From positions 1 through 16,679 of the forward strand of contig JANOYC010000099.1 of assembly GCA_031428675.1 (NCBI GenBank): 16,679 nt of DNA, written 5' to 3'. The notes below the pieces were generated by a model. That model ran no database searches and was not told the origin of the DNA. It saw only the letters and a list, made by a program, of their open reading frames with translations. Each line of letters opens with the position of its first letter. The first letter of the stretch is position 1. This document shows, one piece after another, positions 1 to 7,425 of this stretch. The position numbers were made by a program, and so were the translations under genes. Source of the stretch: JANOYC01 sp031428675 (GTDB taxonomy: Bacteria > Actinomycetota > Actinomycetes > Actinomycetales > Microbacteriaceae).

Positions 1-1274
1 TGCCGTACCCGTCCGATGACCTCGCTAGCCTTAAGAGCGGCGCGCTGAAGTCGGCTGCCTCGAATGACCTGCAGCTCGCGAACGAGCGCATCCCGCTCAC
101 GGCGAAGGTCGACGAGTTCGCGTTCGATGCGCGAAATCTCGCGCTCCAGGCGACGCACTGTTATCAGGTGACCGTCGCGTAGCGCCTCCGCGTCCTGCAG
201 TCGCTTCCGCTCTGCGGTCGACCACGCGAGCAGGGCGGAGCGGCTTTCGCGATGCGAAGCGCGAACGACGGCCGCATCGAGGAGTGGGCTTACCTGCTCT
301 GCGCGCGAGCGGTAGGAATGTCGCTCGGTGACGACCGACCGTAGCCGTTCGCTGAGGGTCGCGAGCGCGGGCCGATCCGCCAGCAGCGCGTTCGCCACGG
401 CGGCGAGGCTGGCCTCGTCTGAATACGTTGGTACTTCGCTCAGCCCGAGTTCGTCTAAGCCGCGGTCGGTGTTGGTGATGGGAACTGCACCACAGGCGAT
501 TGCCTCATAGAGCCGACTGTTGTGGTTGCCGTAGACTCGGGCGGCGTCGATGAGGTCGTCGATCACGAGCAGGCTCTGCCCGTAGACCGAGGGCAGTCCG
601 AAGAACGGAACCTTGTCCGCGTGGGCGATGGTCGAGCTACGCACCAAATGCTCGCCGTTCGATCCGAACCAGGTCACTGGCGTCGACCTCGACAACTCCG
701 TGAGTGCCGTCTGGATGCCTCGCTCCGCACCCCAGAAATTCGCCGTGGTGATCACGGGCATCGAGCGCGGCAACGGCTGTTCGAGAGTGAACAGTTCAAG
801 GTCGACACCGATCGGGACAACGGCGACGTCGCCCGCGTAGCGCTCAGCGATGACGTCAGCAGACGCCTGAGAAGAACACCAGACACCATCGAACTCGTCG
901 AGGTACGGAAGCTCTGCCCAAGCTGACGCCCAATTGCGAATCCAGGCGATGGTTGCCGTATGCGCCGGGAGCATTCCTGGTATGAACGACTCGACCATGA
1001 CGATTGCCGTTGTCGGCATGGGAGAGGGCGTCTCGTGCCAACGGGATCGGGGCCACAGAGAGACGCCCCAGCCGTGATCGATGAGGAACTTGGCGAGTCC
1101 GAGCGCGACATACGGGTCGCCCTTGCCTTCATCGAGGTCGCTGGTCGACACGCAGAAGATCACCCGGCCCTTGTGCCCGTCAGCGTGGTGCCCGTTGACC
1201 ATCTCCGCATAGAGCGCTGCCTGGTCGTCTCGCACGGTCACCGACGGCGGACTTGCCTTCACGGGTACATGCAT
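1..1274 (-). CDS. CgeB-like glycosyltransferase with C-terminal coiled coil (partial, 3' end off the left edge)
   Basis: The frame stays open for 424 codons from an ATG at 1274 to the window edge, so the C-terminus is missing. The N-terminal half has Rossmann-like strands (VIFCVST near residues 38-44, IVMVESF near 91-97, then VVPIGVD near 152-158). The second half carries the sugar-nucleotide-lobe signature of CgeB/GT4-like enzymes, with GNHNSRLYEAIACGAVPITN at about 249-268. From about 353 to 405 the chain is rich in Arg/Glu heptads (RRLEREISRIERELVDLRRE region), which predicts a coiled coil, followed by a VIRGSRLQR tail of the kind seen at the ends of many envelope glycosyltransferases. A GAAGGA ribosome site lies 11 bases before the ATG, slightly far. 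The gene diverges from the GT2 gene at 1502. It probably transfers a sugar from a nucleotide donor to a cell-surface glycan; donor and acceptor are unknown. The glycosyltransferase class is fairly sure, the subfamily less so. Confidence 0.85.
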   Translation of the reverse strand, partial: MHVPVKASPPSVTVRDDQAALYAEMVNGHHADGHKGRVIFCVSTSDLDEGKGDPYVALGLAKFLIDHGWGVSLWPRSRWHETPSPMPTTAIVMVESFIPGMLPAHTATIAWIRNWASAWAELPYLDEFDGVWCSSQASADVIAERYAGDVAVVPIGVDLELFTLEQPLPRSMPVITTANFWGAERGIQTALTELSRSTPVTWFGSNGEHLVRSSTIAHADKVPFFGLPSVYGQSLLVIDDLIDAARVYGNHNSRLYEAIACGAVPITNTDRGLDELGLSEVPTYSDEASLAAVANALLADRPALATLSERLRSVVTERHSYRSRAEQVSPLLDAAVVRASHRESRSALLAWSTAERKRLQDAEALRDGHLITVRRLEREISRIERELVDLRRERDALVRELQVIRGSRLQRAALKASEVIGRVR

Positions 1275-1278
1275 GGGC

Positions 1279-1307
1279 AGTAGCGTCCTTCGAGTGCGGC
1301 ATGTCAA
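1279..1307 (-). promoter_or_regulatory. Candidate promoter of the CgeB-like gene
   Basis: On the minus strand a perfect TTGACA (1307-1302) is followed after 17 bases by GCTACT (1284-1279), a poor -10 matching the consensus at three of six positions. Transcription would start at or just beside the ATG at 1274. The ribosome site upstream of that ATG argues instead for a longer leader, so the TTGACA may be fortuitous or part of the overlapping operator. Confidence 0.3.
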
Positions 1308-1327
1308 CTCTGACATGACAAAATGTC
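1300..1327. promoter_or_regulatory. Operator-like inverted repeat with three phased half-sites
   Basis: CATGTCA and TGACATG form a perfect 7-bp inverted repeat around the spacer ACTC (1300-1317). A third copy of the half-site core, ATGTC, sits at 1323-1327. The three cores begin at 1301, 1312 and 1323, exactly 11 bases apart, so they lie on one face of the helix. The block covers the TTGACA of the candidate minus-strand promoter and lies in the divergent region between two glycosyltransferase genes. It looks like the site of a dimeric regulator; none is encoded in the window. Confidence 0.4.
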
Positions 1328-1366
1328 GGCCTGTCTGCGGGTTGTGCAAAACTCGCGGGCACTGCA

Positions 1367-1377
1367 ATTACTGTAAT
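1367..1377. promoter_or_regulatory. Perfect palindrome ATTACTGTAAT, possible bidirectional -10
   Basis: This AT-rich 11-mer is its own reverse complement except for the central base, and it stands out in a GC-rich region. It gives TGTAAT on the plus strand and TACAGT on the minus strand, both acceptable -10 elements. It could therefore start transcripts toward both the gene at 1502 (leader about 120 bases) and the gene ending at 1274 (leader about 90 bases). No convincing -35 was found at the right distance for either. A regulator site is an alternative. Confidence 0.3.
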
Positions 1378-1451
1378 GGACGGTGTCGGGGGCATGGCGC
1401 GAGGGGGTACCAGCGCTACCCGCTGACGGCTGGCACGATCGAGTCTTCCGT

Positions 1452-1457
1452 TAAGCT
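1452..1457 (+). promoter_or_regulatory. Candidate -10 (TAAGCT) for the GT2 gene at 1502
   Basis: TAAGCT fits the actinobacterial TANNNT pattern and would give a leader of roughly 38 bases. No good -35 is present, so this is weak and competes with the palindrome at 1367-1377. Confidence 0.2.
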
Positions 1458-1489
1458 CGATCCGGAATCGGCTGGCCCGACTCCGCGAC

Positions 1490-1495
1490 GAGAGG
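1490..1495 (+). promoter_or_regulatory. Ribosome binding site GAGAGG that decides the start at 1502
   Basis: GAGAGG ends six bases before GTG 1502. It directly abuts an alternative in-frame GTG at 1496, which is too close to be used. This supports starting the GT2 gene at 1502, and the paralogue alignment agrees. Confidence 0.6.
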
Positions 1496-1501
1496 GTGAT
1501 T

Positions 1502-3298
1502 GTGAGCGAGAAGCGACCCGGCGTTGTGTCGGTGATCCTGGTCAACTACAAGGGCACAGCAGACACCCTCACGTGCATCGAAGAGCTGACGCGCACCGAC
1601 TGGGACCCAGACAGGCTCGAGATCATCGTCATTGACAACGACTCCGGCGAGGATTTGGCGGCGCCGCTCCGAGCTTCCGCTTTGCCGTTTCGCCTGGTCG
1701 AGACCGGGGCTAATCTCGGCTTCACGGGCGGGTGCAATCGCGGTGCGGAGGAGGCGACCGGCGAGTACATCGCCTTCTTGAACAATGACGCCCGCCCCGA
1801 CCGATCGTGGATCCGTGCGGCGATGGAGACGTTCGGACGAGAGCCGGATGTCGGCGCGGTGGCGAGCAAGGTGCTCGACTGGGACGGCGCCGACGTGGAC
1901 TTCACCGAGGCGGCACTCACCTGGTATGGGATGGGCTACAAGCCTTTTGCGGGTACGCCGGATGACGGTCGTTGGAACACCGAGCGCGACGTGCTGTTCG
2001 GCACCGGCGCTGCCATGTTCATCAAGGCCGAGCTCTTCGATGAGCTCGAAGGCTTCGACGACCGGTACTTCATGTTCTACGACGACGTCGACTTGGGCTG
2101 GCGCCTCAATCTGCTCGGATGGAGGTTCCGGTACCAGCCCGCGTCGCTCGCGTTCCACAAGCATCACGCGTCGATGAAGGCGTTCGGACCTTTTCGGGAA
2201 ACGTATTTGCTGGAACGCAACGCGATCTTCACTCTCTTCAAGAACCTCGGCGACGAGGAGCTTTCCCGGGTTCTGCCGGCTGCGCTCACCCTCGCGGTAC
2301 GCCGCTCGGTCGCCCGGGCAGATATCGATTCGACGCAGCTCGATCTGCGCCGTCCGGGCGGCGACGGCGTAGGCACCATTCCCGTGGCGAAGATCGGCAT
2401 GGCAGGGGTCTTCGCGGTTGACCAGTTCGCCGAAATGTTGCCGTCGTTGGCAGAATCCCGCGCCCACATTCAGCGAACGAGGGCACGCTCCGACCGCGAC
2501 CTGCGCGCTCTCTTCGGCGTCATGGATGAGCCCGCGTACCCGATCGAGGACTATCTCGACGGCTATGCGCGCATCATGAGTGCTCTCGATCCTGCGCCGT
2601 CTGCCGATCGGCGCACCGTCACGATCACTGCTGGCGCCACCGACACGCCGGAGTCCGCGAGGACCGCGCTCATCGCTGCCCAACTGGCACGCATCGCGGA
2701 GGTGGAGGTCCGCCCAAAGGACGTTCCTCTCCTCGTGTCGAGTTCGTCGACGATTCACATCGTGTCGGTAGGCAATCTCGGCGATGCCGAGGTGATGTAC
2801 AACGCCAACGACGCCGTGGTCGTGCTTGACGCGGGTTCCGAGGCTGAACGCTCGCGGTTTGCGACCGACAATCTGAGCAACGATGTCCGCGCACTCATCA
2901 ACCGCACCGACCTATTCCTCACCGAGAGCGAAGCCGGTCGTCGCTGGTGGCTGGAGCTTCTGATCGCAACGGGGCGACTGCATCCGGCGCTTGCCCACGA
3001 CGCCAGCCGGATCATCTCCGTTATCCCCGCACCGAGCGAGCAGTCACGAGGAGAGGCGGGCGACGCGTGGGCTGCGATGGTGTGCGCCGATGTGGTGCGA
3101 TTCGTCGAGCACCCGACCGTCTCCAGGTCGTTGGCCTTCGCGCCGTCGCCGCCCGCAGAGCGTCCGCGCCGAACGTACGGACAGCCCAATGCGACCACAG
3201 GGCGAAACGTGCGCGGAATCGTGCGACGCGTCGTGAGACGCGCGGTGCCGATCGGGGTTCGAGTGCGCATCGCGGGATTACGGCGCCGAATGCGCTGA
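1502..3298 (+). CDS. GT2 glycosyltransferase with a degenerate GT4-like C-terminal half
   Basis: Starting at GTG 1502 the protein has 598 residues. Residues 1-270 are a GT-A fold of the rhamnosyltransferase-like GT2 group: VVSVILVNYKG at 8-18, IDNDSG at 44-49, the metal/nucleotide motif LNND at 93-96, and a YDDVDLGWR acceptor-side motif at 193-201. The first 280 residues align without a gap to the next gene's product, with 165 identities counted by eye (59%). From about 370 on, the partner has a full GT4-like module. Here only shortened remnants remain (VVVLDAG near 439; TDLFLTESEAGRRWW at 469-483, echoing GDFFLCASERQRHFY in the partner). The second sugar-binding lobe is missing, and the chain ends in a basic Arg/Val-rich tail also seen in the partner. 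It is thus probably a single-headed transferase acting on the inner membrane face; the C-terminal half may only bind or scaffold. Confidence 0.88.
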   Translation: MSEKRPGVVSVILVNYKGTADTLTCIEELTRTDWDPDRLEIIVIDNDSGEDLAAPLRASALPFRLVETGANLGFTGGCNRGAEEATGEYIAFLNNDARPDRSWIRAAMETFGREPDVGAVASKVLDWDGADVDFTEAALTWYGMGYKPFAGTPDDGRWNTERDVLFGTGAAMFIKAELFDELEGFDDRYFMFYDDVDLGWRLNLLGWRFRYQPASLAFHKHHASMKAFGPFRETYLLERNAIFTLFKNLGDEELSRVLPAALTLAVRRSVARADIDSTQLDLRRPGGDGVGTIPVAKIGMAGVFAVDQFAEMLPSLAESRAHIQRTRARSDRDLRALFGVMDEPAYPIEDYLDGYARIMSALDPAPSADRRTVTITAGATDTPESARTALIAAQLARIAEVEVRPKDVPLLVSSSSTIHIVSVGNLGDAEVMYNANDAVVVLDAGSEAERSRFATDNLSNDVRALINRTDLFLTESEAGRRWWLELLIATGRLHPALAHDASRIISVIPAPSEQSRGEAGDAWAAMVCADVVRFVEHPTVSRSLAFAPSPPAERPRRTYGQPNATTGRNVRGIVRRVVRRAVPIGVRVRIAGLRRRMR

Positions 3299-3309
3299 CC
3301 CTGCAGCGC
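3292..3309 (+). other. Small hairpin over the GT2 stop codon
   Basis: GCGCTG and CAGCGC form a perfect 6-bp stem around ACCCTG, and the TGA stop lies inside it. No T-run follows, so this is not a classic intrinsic terminator. It might slow read-through or protect the transcript end just before the internal promoter candidate at 3320. Confidence 0.25.
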
Positions 3310-3319
3310 CGATAGCGAT

Positions 3320-3328
3320 TGGTAGCAT
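3320..3328 (+). promoter_or_regulatory. Candidate extended -10 (TGGTAGCAT) for the GT2-GT4 fusion gene
   Basis: TGG followed by TAGCAT fits an extended -10 (TGN-TANNNT) and would start transcription about position 3335, leaving a leader of about 27 bases that contains the GAGAG ribosome site. No clear -35 is present, which is common with extended -10 promoters. It suggests the three-gene set from 3362 can be expressed independently of the gene before it. Confidence 0.4.
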
Positions 3329-3348
3329 GGGGTGTCCCGAACCGAGTC

Positions 3349-3353
3349 GAGAG
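3349..3353 (+). promoter_or_regulatory. Ribosome binding site GAGAG that decides the start at 3362
   Basis: GAGAG ends eight bases before ATG 3362. It excludes the upstream in-frame GTG at 3332, which would place the site inside the gene. The choice also makes the N-terminus line up exactly with that of the paralogue at 1502. Confidence 0.6.
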
Positions 3354-3361
3354 TGGATTCA

Positions 3362-5854
3362 ATGCCCAAGTTGCGAGCCGGTGTGGTCTCCGTCGTCCTG
3401 GTCAACTACCGCGGTGTCGCGGACACGATCGAGGCGATTCGCCATCTGCGAGCGCTCGACTGGCCGAAGGATCGGCTGGAGATCGTGGTGGTCGACAACG
3501 CGTCGGGCGACGACAGCGTCACGCAACTGCGCGCGGCCGACCCGGGCATCATCCTCGTCGAATCGGCGGAGAATCTCGGATTCGCCGGAGGATGCAACCT
3601 CGGCGTCCGCCACTCCACCGGCGACATCGTCGCCTTCCTGAACAACGACGCGAAACCCGACTCCGGCTGGGTGCGCGCCGCTGTCGCGCGTTTCGCGACG
3701 AGCCAACGTATCGGAGCCGTCGCATCCCGCGTGCTCGATTGGGACGGCAAACGCGTCGACTATATCGGGGCCGGTCTCACGTGGTTCGGCATGGGATACA
3801 AACCGCTCACCTCCGAGCCGGAACCGGCCGGCGTGCCGACGTCCACCGACGTACTGTTCGGCACGGGATCGGCCATGTTCGTTCGGCGCGAGGTGTTCGA
3901 CGATCTCGAAGGCTTCGACGAGACGTTCTTCATGTTCTTCGAAGATGTCGACTTCGGGTGGCGACTGAATCTTCGCGGCTGGCGGTTCGTTTACGAGCCC
4001 GCATCGCTTGCCTTCCACAAGCACCATGCGTCGATGGGCGAGTTCGGGAGTTTCCGAGAACAGTACTTGCTGGAGCGCAACGCGCTCTTCGCGCTCTACA
4101 AGAACTTCGATCGGGCCCACCTCGATCACGTTCTTCCCGCCGCGATGGCGCTGGCGATCAGGCGCGGTGTCGCCAAGGGACAACTCGATTCTGCGTCACT
4201 CGACCTGCGGGTCAAGGGCGGGGCGGCGAATCTCGACGAGGAATCGGTGTCGCGCCAGACCCTCGCGAGCGTGTACGCGATCGACCAGTTCGTTGAAGCC
4301 CTACCCAACCTCGTCGTGGCCAGAGAAAAGGTGCAGGACACGCGCGTCGTCACGGATGCCCGGATCTGGAAGCTGTTCGGCAACACCGATGTACCCGCCT
4401 ACGGTGCCGAAAGCTACTTGCGCGGCTACGAAACGTTGACGGCTGCGTTCGGCATGAACAAGTCGCTCATCCCCACGCGCGTCGTGGTTATCACGGGCGA
4501 CCCCATTGGTGTCAAACTCGCAGGGCCGGCAATCCGAGCCTGGAACATGGCCGACCTGCTGTCGCGCGATCACGAGGTGAAGCTCGTCACGCTCGCCGGA
4601 CACGAAGACGTGGATGCGCCCTTCGACATCGTGCATGTGGCGCCGGGTGCCAACCGCGCGTTCGACAAGCTCGAGGCGTGGGCCGACGTCATCATCTTCC
4701 AGGGACACGCGATGGCCGTGTTCGAGGCGCTACGCACGACGCGCAAGATCGTGATCGTCGACATCTACGACCCCATGCACCTCGAACAGCTCGAACAGGG
4801 CCGCGAGCTTGGCCCCGAACTGTGGGAGAAGCAGGTCTCCGACGCGACCGACGTGCTCAACGAGCAACTCATGCGAGGCGACTTCTTCCTCTGTGCGTCT
4901 GAGCGCCAACGGCACTTCTACCTCGGACAGCTCGCCGCGCTCGGTCGCATCAATCCGGCGAATTACCGTGACGACCCCGACCTCGAAGGCTTCCTCGCGG
5001 TCGCGCCGTTCGGACTTGCCGAGCATCCGCCGCAGCACGTCCGGCAGGTGCTCAAGGGCGTCGTGCCCGGCATCGGCCCCGACGATAAGGTGCTGTTGTG
5101 GAGTGGGGGCCTCTACAACTGGTTCGATCCCAAGTCGCTCATCCGTGCCGTCGCTCAATTGGACGCGAGGCGACCCGGGATTCGTCTCTTCTTTCAAGGC
5201 ACAAAACACCCGCACCCGGGTGTGCCGGAAATGGCGATCGTCTCCGAGTCCAGGCAACTGGCGCAGCAGCTCGGCGTGCTCGGGAAGTCCGTTTTCCTGA
5301 ACGAGTCGTGGGTAGATTTTTCGGAGCGGCAGAACTACCTCACCGAGGCCGACGCCGGCGTGAGCACACATTTCTCGCACGTCGAGACGACGTTCTCGTT
5401 CCGCACCCGCATCCTCGACTACTTGTGGGCTGAATTGCCGATGGTGGTCACCGAGGGCGATCACTTCGCGGAGATCATTGAGCGCGAGCAACTCGGTATC
5501 GTAGTGAAATCCGGCGATGTCGACGGACTGGCGCTCGCGCTGGAGAAGGTGCTTTTCGACGAGGCCTTCATCAGGACGGCGAAGACGAACATCAAGCGGG
5601 TGCGCGAGTCGTTCAAGTGGGAGCGCGCTCTCGCCCCGCTGGTCGATTTCGTTGCTGACCCGCACCACGCCGCCGACAACCGGTCGCTCGTGCTGACCGC
5701 GTCTCCCATCGCGCCTAGATCGAAGCTCGCGGTCGTGCCCCTTCGACGATCAGGGATCCGCCATGACGTGACGCGTGCGGTGCACTATTTGCGACACGGA
5801 GGTGTTCGCGTCGTGGCAAGTAAAGTCAGGACGCGGCTCGGCTTGGGTCGATGA
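3362..5854 (+). CDS. Two-domain glycosyltransferase, GT2 fused to a GT4-like module
   Basis: The protein has 830 residues. Residues 1-270 form a GT2 domain (VVSVVLVNYRG at 8-18, VDNASG 44-49, LNND 93-96, FEDVDFGWR 193-201). Residues about 280-365 are a helical linker shared with the upstream paralogue. Residues about 372-760 form a GT4-like two-lobe module: a GPAIRAWNMADLL donor-loop-like segment at 388-400, WSGGLYNWFDP at 580-590 where the second lobe begins, and HVETTFSFRTRILDYLW at 673-689. In this last segment the classic E-x7-E pair is replaced by Glu675 and Asp686, a spacing I associate with a particular FRTR-LDYLW subgroup. A basic tail closes the protein. Two catalytic units in one chain suggest it adds two sugars in succession, perhaps building a repeating disaccharide; the sugars are unknown. 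It overlaps the next gene by four bases (ATGA), so the two are probably translationally coupled. Confidence 0.9.
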   Translation: MPKLRAGVVSVVLVNYRGVADTIEAIRHLRALDWPKDRLEIVVVDNASGDDSVTQLRAADPGIILVESAENLGFAGGCNLGVRHSTGDIVAFLNNDAKPDSGWVRAAVARFATSQRIGAVASRVLDWDGKRVDYIGAGLTWFGMGYKPLTSEPEPAGVPTSTDVLFGTGSAMFVRREVFDDLEGFDETFFMFFEDVDFGWRLNLRGWRFVYEPASLAFHKHHASMGEFGSFREQYLLERNALFALYKNFDRAHLDHVLPAAMALAIRRGVAKGQLDSASLDLRVKGGAANLDEESVSRQTLASVYAIDQFVEALPNLVVAREKVQDTRVVTDARIWKLFGNTDVPAYGAESYLRGYETLTAAFGMNKSLIPTRVVVITGDPIGVKLAGPAIRAWNMADLLSRDHEVKLVTLAGHEDVDAPFDIVHVAPGANRAFDKLEAWADVIIFQGHAMAVFEALRTTRKIVIVDIYDPMHLEQLEQGRELGPELWEKQVSDATDVLNEQLMRGDFFLCASERQRHFYLGQLAALGRINPANYRDDPDLEGFLAVAPFGLAEHPPQHVRQVLKGVVPGIGPDDKVLLWSGGLYNWFDPKSLIRAVAQLDARRPGIRLFFQGTKHPHPGVPEMAIVSESRQLAQQLGVLGKSVFLNESWVDFSERQNYLTEADAGVSTHFSHVETTFSFRTRILDYLWAELPMVVTEGDHFAEIIEREQLGIVVKSGDVDGLALALEKVLFDEAFIRTAKTNIKRVRESFKWERALAPLVDFVADPHHAADNRSLVLTASPIAPRSKLAVVPLRRSGIRHDVTRAVHYLRHGGVRVVASKVRTRLGLGR

Positions 5855-7425
5855 CTGACAGCCTGCGTCGGGCGCTCCCGGTGCGAACGGCGCGGCCGGG
5901 AATCGTATTTCTGGTTTCGTTCCTGGCTATTGCACTTCTCGGGGTGCTTTGGGCACTTGCGAGCCCGATCTATTCGGTGCCCGATGAGAACGCTCACGGT
6001 AGCAAGGCCATCGCGCAAGCACGGGGTCAGATCATCGGTTACAACGTCGACGGCGTTCGGCACATCGTCGTCGATCTTCCCGACGGGTACCGGTATTCAC
6101 CGCAAGTCATCTGCTTCGTCTATCAGCCGACAGTCAGTGCCAATTGTGGCGCGGAACTCGGCGATCCGGGCGGTACGCCGTGGTTCGCCACGTGGGTGGG
6201 CGCGTACAACCCGACGTACTACGCGATCGTGTCCTGGCCGAGTCTTCTCTTCGACGGGTCGGCCGGAATCTACGCCATGCGGATCGTGAGCGCGCTCGTT
6301 GGTGCACTGTTCCTCGCCCTCGCGTTCATGGCCGCGCTCAGCGTGCGTGGCTCGCCGTGGATGCCTTTCGCCCTCATGTTCCTGGTGAGCCCGATGATCA
6401 TCTACTTCACCGGTGCGGTGAATCCGCAGGGTTTGGAGGTCGCGGTCGCTGCCGCGCTGTGGGTCGCGCTTTTACGTCTGCTACAGAGCTACACACCGGG
6501 CAGCCCGCCAACGCTGTCGAGAGGTGCTCTCTGGGCGATTATCGTGCCATCTGCGATTCTTCTTGCGAACGCCAGGGCGCTGGGGCCGCTGTGGGTCGTC
6601 GTCATCGTCGGCACGAGCTTGCTTCTGTCGCCGAAGATAGCCACGATCACGCTCTTCACCACCGGTCGCAATTACCTGTGGATGGGTATCATCGCCGTCG
6701 GCGGCCTGTTCTCGGTGTGGTGGACTCTGTTCGGAGGAAGCCTTTCCGGGCAGGCGCAGAAGGGCGACGCGCTCCTCGTCGGCGGTACGTTCCTCCAGGG
6801 CTTCGCGTTCATGTTCCGCCACGTTCTCGCGTTCATCCAACAAGCGGTCGGCTATTTCGGCTGGTTCGACACCCTCCTCCCGCCCATCACCTACGCGGCC
6901 TATTTCGTGGCGTTCTCGCTTCTCGTCATCGTCGGCCTCGTGGCGGTGCGCCGTCGCGGAGTCGTCCGCATCCTCACCGTCATGGGAGTGGCGCTTCTCG
7001 TGCCCGCTCTCGTGCAGGCATATTCGGTGTCCCAGACAGGCATCATCTGGCAGGGCAGATACGGACTCTTCCTGTACATCGCGGTACCTCTCATCGCCGC
7101 GCTAGTGCTGTCGGAGCGCGATAGTGCTCGCACGATGTTCATCGCACCGAGGCTCACTGCAGTCGGCGTGTTTTTGCTGACCGCTTACGGAATCGCGGCG
7201 TACGCGCTCGTGCTTCGCCGCTACACCGTCGGGATCGACGAGCCGGTAACGCAGATGGTCTTCGACGTGGAATGGCAGCCACCGCTTGGCTGGATGGTGC
7301 TTATTCCGGCTTTCGTAGTGGTGATCGTGGCGTTCGGCGTGTGGGTCGTGCGCCAGTCATTCGTGCACTCGGCAGCCTTCGCCGAAGACGTGTCGACCGC
7401 TCCACGAACCGACGTCCGTGCCTGA
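5851..7425 (+). CDS. DUF2142-family polytopic membrane protein, probable GT-C-like glycosyltransferase
   Basis: The 524-residue protein has about a dozen hydrophobic segments, starting at about 18-38. After the first helix comes SVPDENAHG (42-50), an acidic DE motif in the first outer loop that recalls the catalytic loop of GT-C enzymes using polyprenyl-phosphate sugars. A long loop up to about residue 115 contains Cys88 and Cys99, which could form a disulfide outside the membrane. It is followed by YNPTYYAIVSWP (119-130), typical of DUF2142 proteins. The family's function is not established to my knowledge; the GT-C-like role is inference. Start ATG 5851 overlaps the stop of the preceding fusion glycosyltransferase (ATGA), and its own end overlaps the next GT4 gene by eight bases, so it belongs to the same transcript. 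It may decorate the glycan after export, using a donor made by the membrane GT2 at 11860. Confidence 0.8.
   Translation: MTDSLRRALPVRTARPGIVFLVSFLAIALLGVLWALASPIYSVPDENAHGSKAIAQARGQIIGYNVDGVRHIVVDLPDGYRYSPQVICFVYQPTVSANCGAELGDPGGTPWFATWVGAYNPTYYAIVSWPSLLFDGSAGIYAMRIVSALVGALFLALAFMAALSVRGSPWMPFALMFLVSPMIIYFTGAVNPQGLEVAVAAALWVALLRLLQSYTPGSPPTLSRGALWAIIVPSAILLANARALGPLWVVVIVGTSLLLSPKIATITLFTTGRNYLWMGIIAVGGLFSVWWTLFGGSLSGQAQKGDALLVGGTFLQGFAFMFRHVLAFIQQAVGYFGWFDTLLPPITYAAYFVAFSLLVIVGLVAVRRRGVVRILTVMGVALLVPALVQAYSVSQTGIIWQGRYGLFLYIAVPLIAALVLSERDSARTMFIAPRLTAVGVFLLTAYGIAAYALVLRRYTVGIDEPVTQMVFDVEWQPPLGWMVLIPAFVVVIVAFGVWVVRQSFVHSAAFAEDVSTAPRTDVRA

Noticed and set aside
328..926. Short plus-strand reading frames opposite the CgeB-like gene
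   Set aside because: They are Arg/Ser-rich, resemble no family, and the minus frame gives a continuous glycosyltransferase.
1404..1422. Inverted repeat GGGTA-N7-TACCC in the divergent region
   Set aside because: The stem is only 5 bp and has no T-run or relation to a promoter; it could easily arise by chance.
1431..1436. TGGCAC as part of a sigma-54 promoter
   Set aside because: The matching TTGC element is missing at the required distance, and actinobacteria generally lack sigma-54.
1451..2758. Long minus-strand open frame of 435 codons opposite the first GT2 gene
   Set aside because: It is a mirror of GC-rich coding DNA: Arg/Glu/His-rich, no domain, no ribosome site, and it covers a gene with clear GT2 motifs.
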